Positions 1 through 8,061 of a stretch of DNA of 24,129 nt are shown one piece after another. The DNA comes from a virus. Location: positions 1-24,129 of the IMG/VR virus record IMGVR_UViG_3300020428_000082; one strand, written 5' to 3'. The translations under genes were made by a program, and so were the position numbers. The notes beneath the pieces were generated by a model, which searched no databases, was not told where the DNA came from, and worked only from the letters and a program-made list of their open reading frames with translations. The first letter of the stretch is position 1. Every line of letters begins with the position of its first letter.

Positions 1-334
1 TCTCTAAATGAGTTCCGACTGGAGCTGAAGCACTATCGCCTCTCTCCTGCCATTCAGGATATCTCGTTTGCGAGTGAGCAACTATAATTTCTAGTCCCTC
101 TTTACCCTCAATGAGTTTACCAAAACCGGATGCATAAATCATTCCTGGCTTGGCTCCTTCAACATGCTTTGCGTCTCTCTCATTACATTCAGGAGAAAGC
201 TGGTGAAGAATTTTTAATATCGGAGTTGATACATCATCCGATTTAATTTCCTCAGCACCCTTACCTGAGTCTGCTCTGAGATTTATGTTGGCTAATGCAC
301 CTGCATTAGCTTTCTTTGCTACTTGACTTTCCAT
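1..334 (-). CDS. Conserved phage protein of unknown function (3' end cut by window edge)
   Basis: This frame is open from an ATG at 334 to the left edge, so only the first 111 residues are visible. The start is supported by a perfect AGGAGG at 339-344, 4 bases upstream of the ATG. Visible segments include TPILKILHQLSPE (about residues 38-50), EGAKPGMIYASGFG and, near the edge, TRYPEWQERGD. From memory, many phages carry a protein of this type (a 'lkllqalSPE...GAkpGdi' pattern) near replication or recombination genes, but I cannot give it a function. It lies 32 bases downstream of the 182-aa gene and probably shares its transcript. Residues 17-22 read INLRAD, the same hexapeptide that opens the neighbouring gene. 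The function call stays hypothetical, but the reading frame itself is secure. Confidence 0.8.
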   Translation of the reverse strand, partial: MESQVAKKANAGALANINLRADSGKGAEEIKSDDVSTPILKILHQLSPECNERDAKHVEGAKPGMIYASGFGKLIEGKEGLEIIVAHSQTRYPEWQERGDSASAPVGTHLE

Positions 335-354
335 ATATCCTCCTATTGGTCTGT

Positions 355-369
355 TAGTTTAGTAGTTTA
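355..369 (-). repeat. Tandem heptamer leader element, copy 1
   Basis: On the minus strand this reads TAAACTACTAAACTA, two head-to-tail copies of TAAACTA. It lies between the 182-aa gene, whose stop codon it overlaps, and the ribosome binding site of the next gene. It matches 14 of 15 bases with the element at 927-941, which occupies a similar place upstream of the neighbouring gene. A role in mRNA structure or protein binding is conjecture, and in AT-rich DNA part of the likeness may be chance. Confidence 0.4.
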
Positions 370-915
370 TTTTTTGGTTTTAATTTTCGTTTGATATCCT
401 TCAAACGTTCGGAATAACTCCGAAGGAATTTTTCCACCACGTGTATGTAAATCCTCCAGAGTTAGCCGTAAAGTAGAGGCATGAACCGAAACTTTTTGTT
501 CCGGATCATAACCTTGTCCTTTAGCAAGAGCAGCATATTGCTGCGCCTTGTTATCTTCGTTCCGGCCAAACCTCACTGTAATTTCATTTTTTACAATGTT
601 GCCTAAGCCGTTATCTCGAAGCCAGTTATAAGCCTGCTCTTTTTGGTCAGCAGGTATTGAAGCGAAAAAAACATTCTTAACTTCAATCTCAGATCCATCT
701 CTTAACTTCATCGTTTTAAGATTCATCTGATTCATAAGATCAGGTATAACAATACCTGAAAAATATTTTTCTCGTTCCTTTAATTCTTTTATCTTGTTTT
801 CGTGGTTGTCTATTTCTTGCTGAATATCTTGAAGTGTTTTAATTTCTTCTGCAAGTTTTGTTGGGTCAGCTTGTGTCACCTGACTAGGTGCATCTGCTCT
901 TAGATTGATCGTCAT
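367..915 (-). CDS. Conserved phage protein, N-terminal coiled coil, unknown function
   Basis: The protein has 182 residues. Residues about 20-50 are charged and heptad-like (EEIKTLQDIQQEIDNHENKI...), suggesting a coiled coil. They are followed by a compact domain with MKLRDGSEIEVKNVFFASIP (about 69-88) and VRFGRNED (about 114-121). The C-terminal part has VHASTLRLTLEDL and a lysine-rich tail. This layout (coiled coil, a 'lrDGs.ieV...yasIp' strand pair, a late 'vhpsTL' segment) recalls a small family common in podo- and siphophage genomes near replication genes; I know of no established role. The ATG at 915 is preceded by AGGAG (about 920-924) and by a sigma70-like promoter at 961-988. It probably binds a partner through the coiled coil (inference). 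Confidence 0.85.
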   Translation of the reverse strand: MTINLRADAPSQVTQADPTKLAEEIKTLQDIQQEIDNHENKIKELKEREKYFSGIVIPDLMNQMNLKTMKLRDGSEIEVKNVFFASIPADQKEQAYNWLRDNGLGNIVKNEITVRFGRNEDNKAQQYAALAKGQGYDPEQKVSVHASTLRLTLEDLHTRGGKIPSELFRTFEGYQTKIKTKK

Positions 916-926
916 ATTTCTCCTAA

Positions 927-941
927 TAGTTTAATAGTTTA
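927..941 (-). repeat. Tandem heptamer leader element, copy 2
   Basis: The minus strand reads TAAACTATTAAACTA, two TAAACTA units in tandem. It lies in the 5' leader of the 182-aa gene, between the predicted promoter (961-988) and the ribosome binding site. It differs at one base from the copy at 355-369. It may mark a duplicated 5' leader shared by the two adjacent genes. Confidence 0.4.
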
Positions 942-960
942 AATTTATATTCGCACTATC

Positions 961-988
961 TATATATAGGAGAATTATATTATGTCAA
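961..988 (-). promoter_or_regulatory. Predicted sigma70-type promoter for the left-end gene pair
   Basis: On the minus strand a consensus TTGACA (988-983) is followed after 16 bases by TATATA (966-961). A 17-base spacing would use ATATAG and an 18-base spacing TATAGA. The -35 box begins 2 bases past the stop codon of the upstream 122-aa gene. The start of transcription would fall near 955, giving a leader of about 40 bases to the ATG at 915. It would drive the 182-aa gene and the left-edge gene by host RNA polymerase. The perfect -35 hexamer makes this the best promoter candidate in the window. Confidence 0.6.
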
Positions 989-990
989 CC

Positions 991-1359
991 CTATTTTTGA
1001 TAAATATTTATTTCGATTGGATAATAAGTTTTTTCTTGGCGGTCCCACTTTAATAACTTATATTTTCCATTAGTCATGTCGCATACTATGGAACATACTA
1101 CACCTATGATTGCAGGGTCCCCTGATAACAATAGGTAGTCTTTTTCTGTGTAGTTTTTTAGAAGCGTTCTAAGTTTTATAATTAAAGGACCTGGGGATAG
1201 AATCATTTGTGAAAATTCTGGAAGCATAGTCACGATATCGCCATATTTTTGTGCGCCTACAATATTGTATTTAGGTTCACCTCTAGAGGTGCCTGGTATG
1301 TCTTGAATTAAATACACCTTAGACTTGTGGTCTGTTTTAGGATGATCTTTGATAAACAT
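991..1359 (-). CDS. Conserved small phage protein, unknown function
   Basis: The protein has 122 residues and no signal peptide or membrane segment. It contains KVYLIQDIPG (about 15-24), YNIVGAQKYGDIVTMLPE (about 31-48), SPGPLIIKLRTLL, LLLSGDPAIIG and, near the end, KWDRQEKTYYPI. It looks like a compact alpha/beta protein. I associate this pattern (a '...GDPaaig...' stretch and a C-terminal 'LKWDRQekrYypi') with small hypothetical proteins of marine phages, without a function. The start is an ATG at 1359 in the divergent region shared with the helicase. No clear Shine-Dalgarno sequence precedes it, so a short-leader mRNA is possible. Confidence 0.85.
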   Translation of the reverse strand: MFIKDHPKTDHKSKVYLIQDIPGTSRGEPKYNIVGAQKYGDIVTMLPEFSQMILSPGPLIIKLRTLLKNYTEKDYLLLSGDPAIIGVVCSIVCDMTNGKYKLLKWDRQEKTYYPIEINIYQK

Positions 1360-1362
1360 GTG

Positions 1363-1392
1363 TTGACTTTATACTTTTTAGGATTATATATC
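1363..1392 (+). promoter_or_regulatory. Predicted promoter for the plus-strand helicase in a divergent intergenic region
   Basis: The 53-base gap between the divergent genes contains TTGACT (1363-1368), then an 18-base spacer and TATATC (1387-1392); a 17-base spacing gives ATATAT. This fits a host sigma70 promoter with transcription starting near 1399, only about 14 bases before the helicase ATG at 1413. The leader is therefore short and has no strong ribosome binding site. The opposite strand of the same gap carries TATAAT (1389-1384), which may serve the divergent 122-aa gene, but no matching -35 box is convincing. Confidence 0.45.
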
Positions 1393-1412
1393 AAATATAG
1401 AAAGATAAGTAA

Positions 1413-2852
1413 ATGATAAATTATAAGTTTAAGACAAAGCCATATAAGCATCAGCTTGAGGCGTTAGAACGCTCTTGGGATAAATCTTACTTTGCATATT
1501 TTATGGAAATGGGAACAGGTAAATCTAAGGTTCTTATTGATAATTGTGCGATGCTATATGATAAAGGAGAAATTAATGGCCTATTATTAATAGCGCCTAA
1601 AGGAGTATATAAAAACTGGTATGAACAAGAAATTCCTCAACACCTGCCTAAACACATTGAAAAGAAAATGGTTCTGTGGAAAACCTCAGATAAATCAGGG
1701 GAACAAACAAAAAAATTAAATACCTTGTTTGCTACTGGCACAGACTTTCATATTTTAATTATGAATGTAGAAGCTTTTTCTTATCCTTTTGGTTGTGAGT
1801 TTGCTCGTAGATTTTTGTCATCACATAAAGCTATGATGGCTATTGATGAATCGACCAGTATTAAAACACCTAAAGCTAAAAGAACTCAAAACATTATTAA
1901 ATTAAAAGAGTTATCCCCTTACAGAAGAATATTAACTGGATCTCCAGTAACTAATTCACCGCTAGATTTATTTAGTCAATGTCAGTTTCTTGGTCCCTGG
2001 CTCCTGAAGACTGATTCTTATTTTGATTTTAGGTCTAGGTATTCGGTAATGAAATCAATTAACTTAGGTTCTAGAACTGTTCAAGTAGTAATAGGTCATA
2101 GAAATCTTGGGGAACTTTCTAAACTAATTGAACCATTTTCTATGCGAGTTTTAAAAGATGATTGTTTGGATTTACCACCTAAAACTTATATGAAACGAAC
2201 AGTAGAAATGACTGACCAACAAGAAAAAGTTTATAAAGCTATGAAGAAATATGCAATGGCTGAACTGGAAGGAAAAGTATTAACAACTTCTAATGTTATG
2301 GTTCAACTAATGAGACTACATCAAATTACGTGTGGACATTTTACTGCTGATGATGGAACTATTTCAGAAATTCCATGCAGAAGAGTAGATGAGTTGTTAG
2401 ATATTTTATCAGAAGTAGAGGGTAAAGTAGTTATCTGGTCTCATTTTCAAAAAGATGTTCAAAGAATTATTAAAGAAATAAAAAAGAAATATGAAAGCGA
2501 AGATATTGTAGTAGACTATTATGGATTAACACCGCCAGAAGAAAGGCAAAATAATATAAAGAAGTTTCAAGAGAATGACAAGTGTAGATTTTTTGTAGGA
2601 ACTACACAAACCGGCGGATATGGTATCACATTGACTGCCGCTAGTACAATGATTTATTTTTCTAATGGTTATGATTTAGAAAAACGTTTACAGTCGGAAG
2701 CTAGAATAGATCGTATCGGACAAGAATATCCCATGACTTACATTGACATCGTAACTGAAAATACGATGGATGATAAAGTTGTTAAAGCTCTTCGTAAAAA
2801 AGTAAACATCGCCACAGAAATTATGGGCGAAGAACTTAAGGAATGGATTTAA
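1413..2852 (+). CDS. SNF2-type DEAD/DEAH-box superfamily 2 helicase
   Basis: This 479-aa protein is an SF2 ATPase of the SNF2/RapA type that would move on or remodel duplex DNA in phage replication, recombination or transcription. Visible motifs: a Q-like YKHQLEAL (11-18), Walker A MGTGKSK (33-39), motif Ia LLIAPKGVYKNW, a DEAH-box variant DEST (145-148), motif III LTGSP (174-178), motif V TGGYGITLTAA (400-410) and motif VI QSEARIDRIGQ (427-437). The DRIGQ signature is typical of SNF2 proteins. The length covers both RecA-like lobes with little extra, as in compact phage SNF2 helicases. It is the only plus-strand gene here. It starts in a divergent promoter region, and its stop codon overlaps the stop of the last late gene. 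The exact target, DNA repair or replication, cannot be told from the sequence. Confidence 0.95.
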   Translation: MINYKFKTKPYKHQLEALERSWDKSYFAYFMEMGTGKSKVLIDNCAMLYDKGEINGLLLIAPKGVYKNWYEQEIPQHLPKHIEKKMVLWKTSDKSGEQTKKLNTLFATGTDFHILIMNVEAFSYPFGCEFARRFLSSHKAMMAIDESTSIKTPKAKRTQNIIKLKELSPYRRILTGSPVTNSPLDLFSQCQFLGPWLLKTDSYFDFRSRYSVMKSINLGSRTVQVVIGHRNLGELSKLIEPFSMRVLKDDCLDLPPKTYMKRTVEMTDQQEKVYKAMKKYAMAELEGKVLTTSNVMVQLMRLHQITCGHFTADDGTISEIPCRRVDELLDILSEVEGKVVIWSHFQKDVQRIIKEIKKKYESEDIVVDYYGLTPPEERQNNIKKFQENDKCRFFVGTTQTGGYGITLTAASTMIYFSNGYDLEKRLQSEARIDRIGQEYPMTYIDIVTENTMDDKVVKALRKKVNIATEIMGEELKEWI

Positions 2853-3061
2853 AATATTATTCCTTTAATATCCAGAAGTCTCTCCAGAAGAACTAATGAC
2901 ACAGCCCCCACCGTGCCTAATAATACCCAATAGATTTTGTCTATCTTGCCGCCCAATTCGTGAATGCCTTTATGCATATGATATTGTGATCGTTTTAGAC
3001 CTGTGATGTGTCCATACAGGGATATAAGATGTTCTCTAGTGCTTTTAGGTTTCATTTCCAT
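2849..3061 (-). CDS. Small single-TM phage protein (possible holin or lysis accessory)
   Basis: The protein has 70 residues: a polar amphipathic N-terminal half (about 1-43, with HLISLYGHITGLKRSQYHMHKGI) followed by one hydrophobic helix (about 44-61, YWVLLGTVGAVSLVLLE) and a short tail. This arrangement recalls XhlA-like membrane-associated lysis proteins and other one-TM phage proteins, but no family motif is decisive. It is the last gene of the long minus-strand operon. Its ATG overlaps the stop of the 1349-aa gene as TAATG, which suggests translational coupling. Its stop codon overlaps the helicase stop through the palindrome TTAA at 2849-2852, so no terminator hairpin lies between the convergent genes. 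A holin role is inference; no endolysin is visible nearby. Confidence 0.75.
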   Translation of the reverse strand: MEMKPKSTREHLISLYGHITGLKRSQYHMHKGIHELGGKIDKIYWVLLGTVGAVSLVLLERLLDIKGIIF

Positions 3062-6000
3062 TATACTATTGTTCCTCGGCTTCTTCTTCTAATTAATTTT
3101 TCTTCGTCACTTAAGTATGCTTCTTCCGTTGCTGTTAATCCAGATGCATTTGTTTGCAAGTTGTTATTAAGAATATTTTGTCCTTGAGTAATAACAGATT
3201 GATTAGGCATTGCCGAAGTTACATTTTCAGGCAATGGTGGTATAGGTAATTCTTTTTCTAAGTATTCTTCTAAGTTTATATTAAATTGACCGTCTAAAGA
3301 TAAATTAGCCATTTCGTCAGCCATTCTATAAATTTCGTTTTCTGCTTCATAGAATGGATTATTCTCTCCTAAGTTTTGAGCTATGTCTGCAAACTTATCT
3401 TGAATATCTTGTGAAGGAGTATAGGGTTGAAATACTCCATCAAACAAATCATTAAAAGCAGTTTGACTTATTTGTCTTTCTTTAAACTGATCTTCTAAAT
3501 CAAATGAGTTTACATCTAAAGCTAATGCTGCGTTTATATCCTTAAACATTTCTTGTTGGACAAAAAATCTAGCTCTGTTTGATTTGTAGAATCTTTCAAT
3601 AATATCATTAGGATCAACTATTCCTCCCTTTAATAACCCAAAGAATCCACCAGTAAATTCTCTACGTGCATCCCTAATACCTTTTTGATAATTAACAATT
3701 TTGAATCCCATTGATTTTAAAGGATCTACTTTGATAGCTCTTAAACCCATAAAGCCAGCTAACTCTGGACCAATGTCTAATATTTCTCCTCGTTTATCTG
3801 GAGTACCAAAAGCTGCTTGACCTATTCTTTGAAACTGTTTGTAAGAAGGAGCTAAAGCTTGTCCTAGGTGCATAAATCTAATTGCAGCTTTATCACCAGC
3901 AGATGTTTGATCTGTATATAATCTTCTACCGTCTTGAGTAATTCCACCCCTAACAGTTAAGTCAGCCATAGCTTCTGTCCAGATAGATTCAGAAACAAAT
4001 GGGTTCATAATTTCTGAACCAGCTTCACCTAATCCATTTACAAAACTGGCTAACAATTGTTGATCACTTGCTTGACCATCTTGAATATTATTTAATAAAG
4101 TTCGGAATGGTCTACTGATAACATCGTACGCATTACTGTGACTGAAGTCAGTATATCTTAATGTACCATCTTCAGCTCTTGTAGGAATTAGTGTAGAATT
4201 TTTAGACCACTCAGGGACAAATCTTCTAAGTGCTTGTAGCTCTTCTTCACTTACATCATACATAGCTTTAGCACCTTCTACTAATGCAATTGGACCTGCA
4301 GTTGTAAAAGTTGCCATACCCGTTAATCTTTTAAAACCAGTTCCCCAAGCTACGTTGTTATTCTTAACTATTTTTCCACTTTTCTCCATTACCACTGGTA
4401 ATACATTACTACCAATGGTTGGCTTTGAGTGTCTCATTTCATTTAAACCAAGCTCAACAATATTACCAGTTGTTCTAATCATTTCAGAAGGGAATGACAT
4501 AAAATTACCAATTGGTAATAGTCGCGCTGTTCTTACAGCTGATCCAACAAATGCATAATTAGGAACAGTGTTTTTAACTATGTTAGCTGCTTCTTGTTTC
4601 AATGCGTACTGATCTAAAAACTCATCATATGTACCTTTAAAACCATCTGTTCTTGCGTTTTTATATTTTATATTTAATTGTTCCTCAGGTATGTAACGCA
4701 ATAATTCTCTATTTACTTTTCTACCTTTACCAACTTGTGTTTTTAATCTATCTAATTCAACAACATAGTTAGTAATTTTAAATGTATCATCTTCTGCTAC
4801 ATACTTACCTTGAAAGAATGCACCCAGTTTTTTCATTCTAGCCATAAAAGGTCTAAGAATAGAATCTACATTATAAACTTGTTCACCAAACTTAATGTCT
4901 CGGAACATATTTTTAATATCTCCAATTTGAACTTGTTGGTTTACTAATCCTAGTTCTAACATTTCTCTATAAGCACGCTGAGCTCTAGGGTGATTTGGTC
5001 CTAGTTTTAAAAGACCTGATACATCAATACCTTCTTTAAAAGCTCGGGCTAAAATTTTTGGATTTTCAAATAATATTCCATTGGCTCCAGAGAAACCAAT
5101 TGCACTAAACATGTTACGTAAGTGAGTAGGAATTGAAAAAATAGTTTTAGCCATTTGAGAAACCCCTTTAGGAAATAATAAAAGATTTCTGTACATCCAA
5201 CTGACTGCTGCTTCAGCACCTTCTTTACCTTCTCCTCTAACAAAACCTTGAAGTCCAGATGCTACATTGTTTGCATTTAAAATTGCTTCAGCTATTTCTT
5301 TAGTGGTGACTGTTTCTGCTCCAAAAGGAGAAACAATACTTTTCATTCCTTTAATTTTGGCTAATTGATCATTAATTTTTACTAATTCAATACCTGTTTC
5401 AAATTGATTAACAGCTTTGGCTCCGTCATCAGCATTCTTCCAAAAGAATCCTCTTCCACCTTCATCTAAAACTTGAGCATTCTTAGCTGCTATTTCATTT
5501 AAATAACTAGAAGTTCTAGCTACTGTAGACAAATTAGTCATAGCATTAAAGATTGAATATCGTGGGTCTGATACTTCACCTAACAACTCTCTAATAAACT
5601 TAGGAGGAAGGTTAGTGTCTTTCATTGCATTTCTAATAAACTCTTCTCCAGCTCTACCTTCCATAGATCTATTAATGTAGTCTTTTAATTCTAATGATGT
5701 TGGACGTTTCTTTTTAGAAACCATTTGTATTAATCTATCTACTTCATTCTGAGCTTGAACTTTATATTTAGTTTTATTAATAGCAGGATCAAAACCTACA
5801 TCCCCAGCTTTTTTAGCTAGTTCGACTCTAAAAAAATTTACAGCATTTCTATTAGCTTCTGCTGTTGGGGTATATCGTTTAAAAAATTTAAACATTCCTC
5901 CTTGGTCTTCAAAAATTTTATAAGTAGAACCAATCCAATTATTTACTCTATCTTTTAATAATGCTTTTAATTCAGCTGCACCTTTATTTAATTTTACTCC

Positions 6001-7110
6001 TGTGGTATTGGCATCTAATATATCCATTAAGTCAGTCATTTCCTTACGTGCATTGTTTAAACTATTTACAAGATTTATCCGAGAATCTTTAGGAACATTA
6101 GTAATTTTCATTTGTTTAATTAAGTTTGATATTTCTTTAACATTAATTTTTCCTCGAAGATCACCTTCAAATAAAATCTCATTTAACCTTTTCATAAAGT
6201 CTGCTTTTTCGCCTCGCGTAGATTGATCAAACATTGTCTTTAGTTCAGGAAACATTTTATCTGTTTCCTTAGTTATATTATCTACAATCTCTTTAGCTCT
6301 GTTTATATCTTTTCCTTTAAGAGCTTCTTTTAATCTTTCCGAATCAAACAGTTCATCAGTTAAAGCACCTTTAGGACTAAAGGGAGCTCTTACATATTTA
6401 TCTAGCCATCTTGCAAATTTAGAATTACTATACGCTAACTCTTTACCTTGATTAGCTAACATCTTTGCGCTTTTGCCCACACCATAAACAAATGGTGTAA
6501 GTAAAATAGATTCTGATCCAAACTTAAATCTATTCATTAAACTTCGAGCAGCTTCTTCTCTTCCCACTAAATCCGGGTCATCGTTTAATTGAGTAGGACC
6601 GGATTCAAACATATCTCCAAAGGTTCCAATTTGATCTATGTCGGCAACAAATGCTTCACCGGCAGCTCCTCCCATAACTGCTGCAGCAAATCTTTTATAA
6701 CCATTTTTATCATTAAGATCGGCAGCTTTGTTAAGAGCAGCCATAGTAGCTTTACTCTTTTTTAATGATCTACCAGCTTTTTTCCCTGCTAATGCTCTGG
6801 TCGCCATACCTCTAGCTATTTTAAAACCCATAGTCCCTGGAACACCTATTTGAACTAGAGCTTCAGTTAATTTACCTATAGCTCTTTCTTCTGCAACTTC
6901 TTCAAAGGGATTTAATTTATCAAAAAATTCTTCAACACTTGCGGCTGTATCTGTATCTGCTCCTAAATCTATAAGATCAGCAGCGACGGATACAATTCCT
7001 TCAGGGATTTTTAATATACCGGATGCAATACCTGCAGCTGTAGCTTTATACCAAGAGGTGTCACTATCTTGCTCCGCGGTATTCAGAGGTAAAAATTCTT
7101 CTTCGGCCAT
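3061..7110 (-). CDS. Very large virion protein, probable ejection or internal virion protein
   Basis: At 1349 residues this is the largest gene in the window. It starts with an acidic segment (MAEEEFLPLN) and a moderately hydrophobic region rich in Ala and Gly (about 20-210, including AAAVMGGAAGEAFVADI). A long mixed alpha-helical body follows, with many charged helices and no obvious catalytic motif. The C-terminus has a proline-rich stretch (PIPPLPEN) and ends LTATEEAYLSDEEKLIRRR..., a tail style I associate with marine phage virion proteins. The size, helix content and position next to other structural genes fit an internal virion or DNA-ejection protein, or a tape-measure-like protein; I cannot separate these. 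The ATG at 7110 has a perfect AGGAGG (7116-7121) 5 bases upstream that overlaps the stop of the preceding gene. Confidence 0.8.
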   Translation of the reverse strand: MAEEEFLPLNTAEQDSDTSWYKATAAGIASGILKIPEGIVSVAADLIDLGADTDTAASVEEFFDKLNPFEEVAEERAIGKLTEALVQIGVPGTMGFKIARGMATRALAGKKAGRSLKKSKATMAALNKAADLNDKNGYKRFAAAVMGGAAGEAFVADIDQIGTFGDMFESGPTQLNDDPDLVGREEAARSLMNRFKFGSESILLTPFVYGVGKSAKMLANQGKELAYSNSKFARWLDKYVRAPFSPKGALTDELFDSERLKEALKGKDINRAKEIVDNITKETDKMFPELKTMFDQSTRGEKADFMKRLNEILFEGDLRGKINVKEISNLIKQMKITNVPKDSRINLVNSLNNARKEMTDLMDILDANTTGVKLNKGAAELKALLKDRVNNWIGSTYKIFEDQGGMFKFFKRYTPTAEANRNAVNFFRVELAKKAGDVGFDPAINKTKYKVQAQNEVDRLIQMVSKKKRPTSLELKDYINRSMEGRAGEEFIRNAMKDTNLPPKFIRELLGEVSDPRYSIFNAMTNLSTVARTSSYLNEIAAKNAQVLDEGGRGFFWKNADDGAKAVNQFETGIELVKINDQLAKIKGMKSIVSPFGAETVTTKEIAEAILNANNVASGLQGFVRGEGKEGAEAAVSWMYRNLLLFPKGVSQMAKTIFSIPTHLRNMFSAIGFSGANGILFENPKILARAFKEGIDVSGLLKLGPNHPRAQRAYREMLELGLVNQQVQIGDIKNMFRDIKFGEQVYNVDSILRPFMARMKKLGAFFQGKYVAEDDTFKITNYVVELDRLKTQVGKGRKVNRELLRYIPEEQLNIKYKNARTDGFKGTYDEFLDQYALKQEAANIVKNTVPNYAFVGSAVRTARLLPIGNFMSFPSEMIRTTGNIVELGLNEMRHSKPTIGSNVLPVVMEKSGKIVKNNNVAWGTGFKRLTGMATFTTAGPIALVEGAKAMYDVSEEELQALRRFVPEWSKNSTLIPTRAEDGTLRYTDFSHSNAYDVISRPFRTLLNNIQDGQASDQQLLASFVNGLGEAGSEIMNPFVSESIWTEAMADLTVRGGITQDGRRLYTDQTSAGDKAAIRFMHLGQALAPSYKQFQRIGQAAFGTPDKRGEILDIGPELAGFMGLRAIKVDPLKSMGFKIVNYQKGIRDARREFTGGFFGLLKGGIVDPNDIIERFYKSNRARFFVQQEMFKDINAALALDVNSFDLEDQFKERQISQTAFNDLFDGVFQPYTPSQDIQDKFADIAQNLGENNPFYEAENEIYRMADEMANLSLDGQFNINLEEYLEKELPIPPLPENVTSAMPNQSVITQGQNILNNNLQTNASGLTATEEAYLSDEEKLIRRRSRGTIV

Positions 7111-7119
7111 TTAAACCTC

Positions 7120-8061
7120 CTATCTGTATTTGTTCCAATCGACGATACTTTGCTCGCCTTCGGATATTTTTTCTTTATTACCTTTTATTATTTCAATAAT
7201 TTTTTTATCTGTTTCAGTAAGACCATCAGGGGATTTAAATGAGTCTTCAAAAGATGTTGTTTTTTCTTCTACTTTTCCAGGTTTATTTACATCTTGAATT
7301 TTTACTTTTTCTTCTTCTTTAAATTTAAAATAGTCTTTCCATCTATAAACACCAGTTGCTTCATCTAAAACTAAAATTTTTGCTATTCCATCTGTTACAT
7401 CAAAATAAACATTGCCTTCTTCTTTTTTACCTTTTTTTCTTTTCTTTTCTAAGGCCTTAGAATCTTTAATAACTCCTTTGTCTATGCTAGGAGGAATATC
7501 GTTTTGATATTCTTCTATATATCTTGCATGGTTAGTAGCATAACGTTTATTATTTCTGTACTCTTCCATTAAACCTTCTGTTCTTAGTTCTATTTTTTGC
7601 TCCAAAGTTAAATTAGGACTTGAGGCATCTGCTCTAACATTCGCGACAGCTAATCTATTTTTTCTATCCAGGTCTGATTCACTTGCTGTAAATTCTTTTT
7701 CTAAACCAAACTGAGCCGCGCCTGTTCTTAAGTTTCTTAAGAACTCAGCTTTTTTATTTTCTTCTTCTATTAAAGTTTTATTAGGGTCTTCAAGATTAGC
7801 AATCATATCTGCAAATGAAGTAGACTTAGCAATCTTTGGACCAGCTTCTAGTAAATAAGTAGTTAAAGGATCCATACCTTGAGGTAAACCACCTGATTGA
7901 ATTATTCGATCCATAAACATTTTTTCATAATCTACAGGAGCATCATTACCTGTTACAATAGGATTGTCTGCGTGCATAGTTCTGTCTGTAATACCAGTCA
8001 TAATACCAGTACCGACGTTGCCGCCTTTTCTAAACATAGGTCTTTTAAATACATTACTCAT
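7120..8061 (-). CDS. Phage structural protein, probable internal virion protein
   Basis: The protein has 313 residues. The N-terminus reads MSNVFKRPMFRKGG, then NVGTGIMTG (15-23), a 'GGxVG' module that recurs in other proteins of this operon. The middle is charged and helical. A lysine-rich patch lies near 202-214 (KALEKKRKKGKKE), and a short beta-rich part (about 217-240) has VYFDVTDGIAKILVLDE. No enzyme motif is visible. It is coupled at both ends: its ATG overlaps the stop of the upstream gene (TAATG at 8059-8063), and its TAG overlaps the ribosome binding site of the 1349-aa gene. Its place among the ejection-type genes suggests a virion or assembly role; the exact function is unknown. 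Confidence 0.75.
   Translation of the reverse strand: MSNVFKRPMFRKGGNVGTGIMTGITDRTMHADNPIVTGNDAPVDYEKMFMDRIIQSGGLPQGMDPLTTYLLEAGPKIAKSTSFADMIANLEDPNKTLIEEENKKAEFLRNLRTGAAQFGLEKEFTASESDLDRKNRLAVANVRADASSPNLTLEQKIELRTEGLMEEYRNNKRYATNHARYIEEYQNDIPPSIDKGVIKDSKALEKKRKKGKKEEGNVYFDVTDGIAKILVLDEATGVYRWKDYFKFKEEEKVKIQDVNKPGKVEEKTTSFEDSFKSPDGLTETDKKIIEIIKGNKEKISEGEQSIVDWNKYR

Noticed and set aside
4355-6226. Open frames of 64-74 codons on both strands inside the 1349-aa gene
   Set aside because: They are shadows of a long, well-formed gene in an AT-rich genome; no start signals or recognisable protein features.
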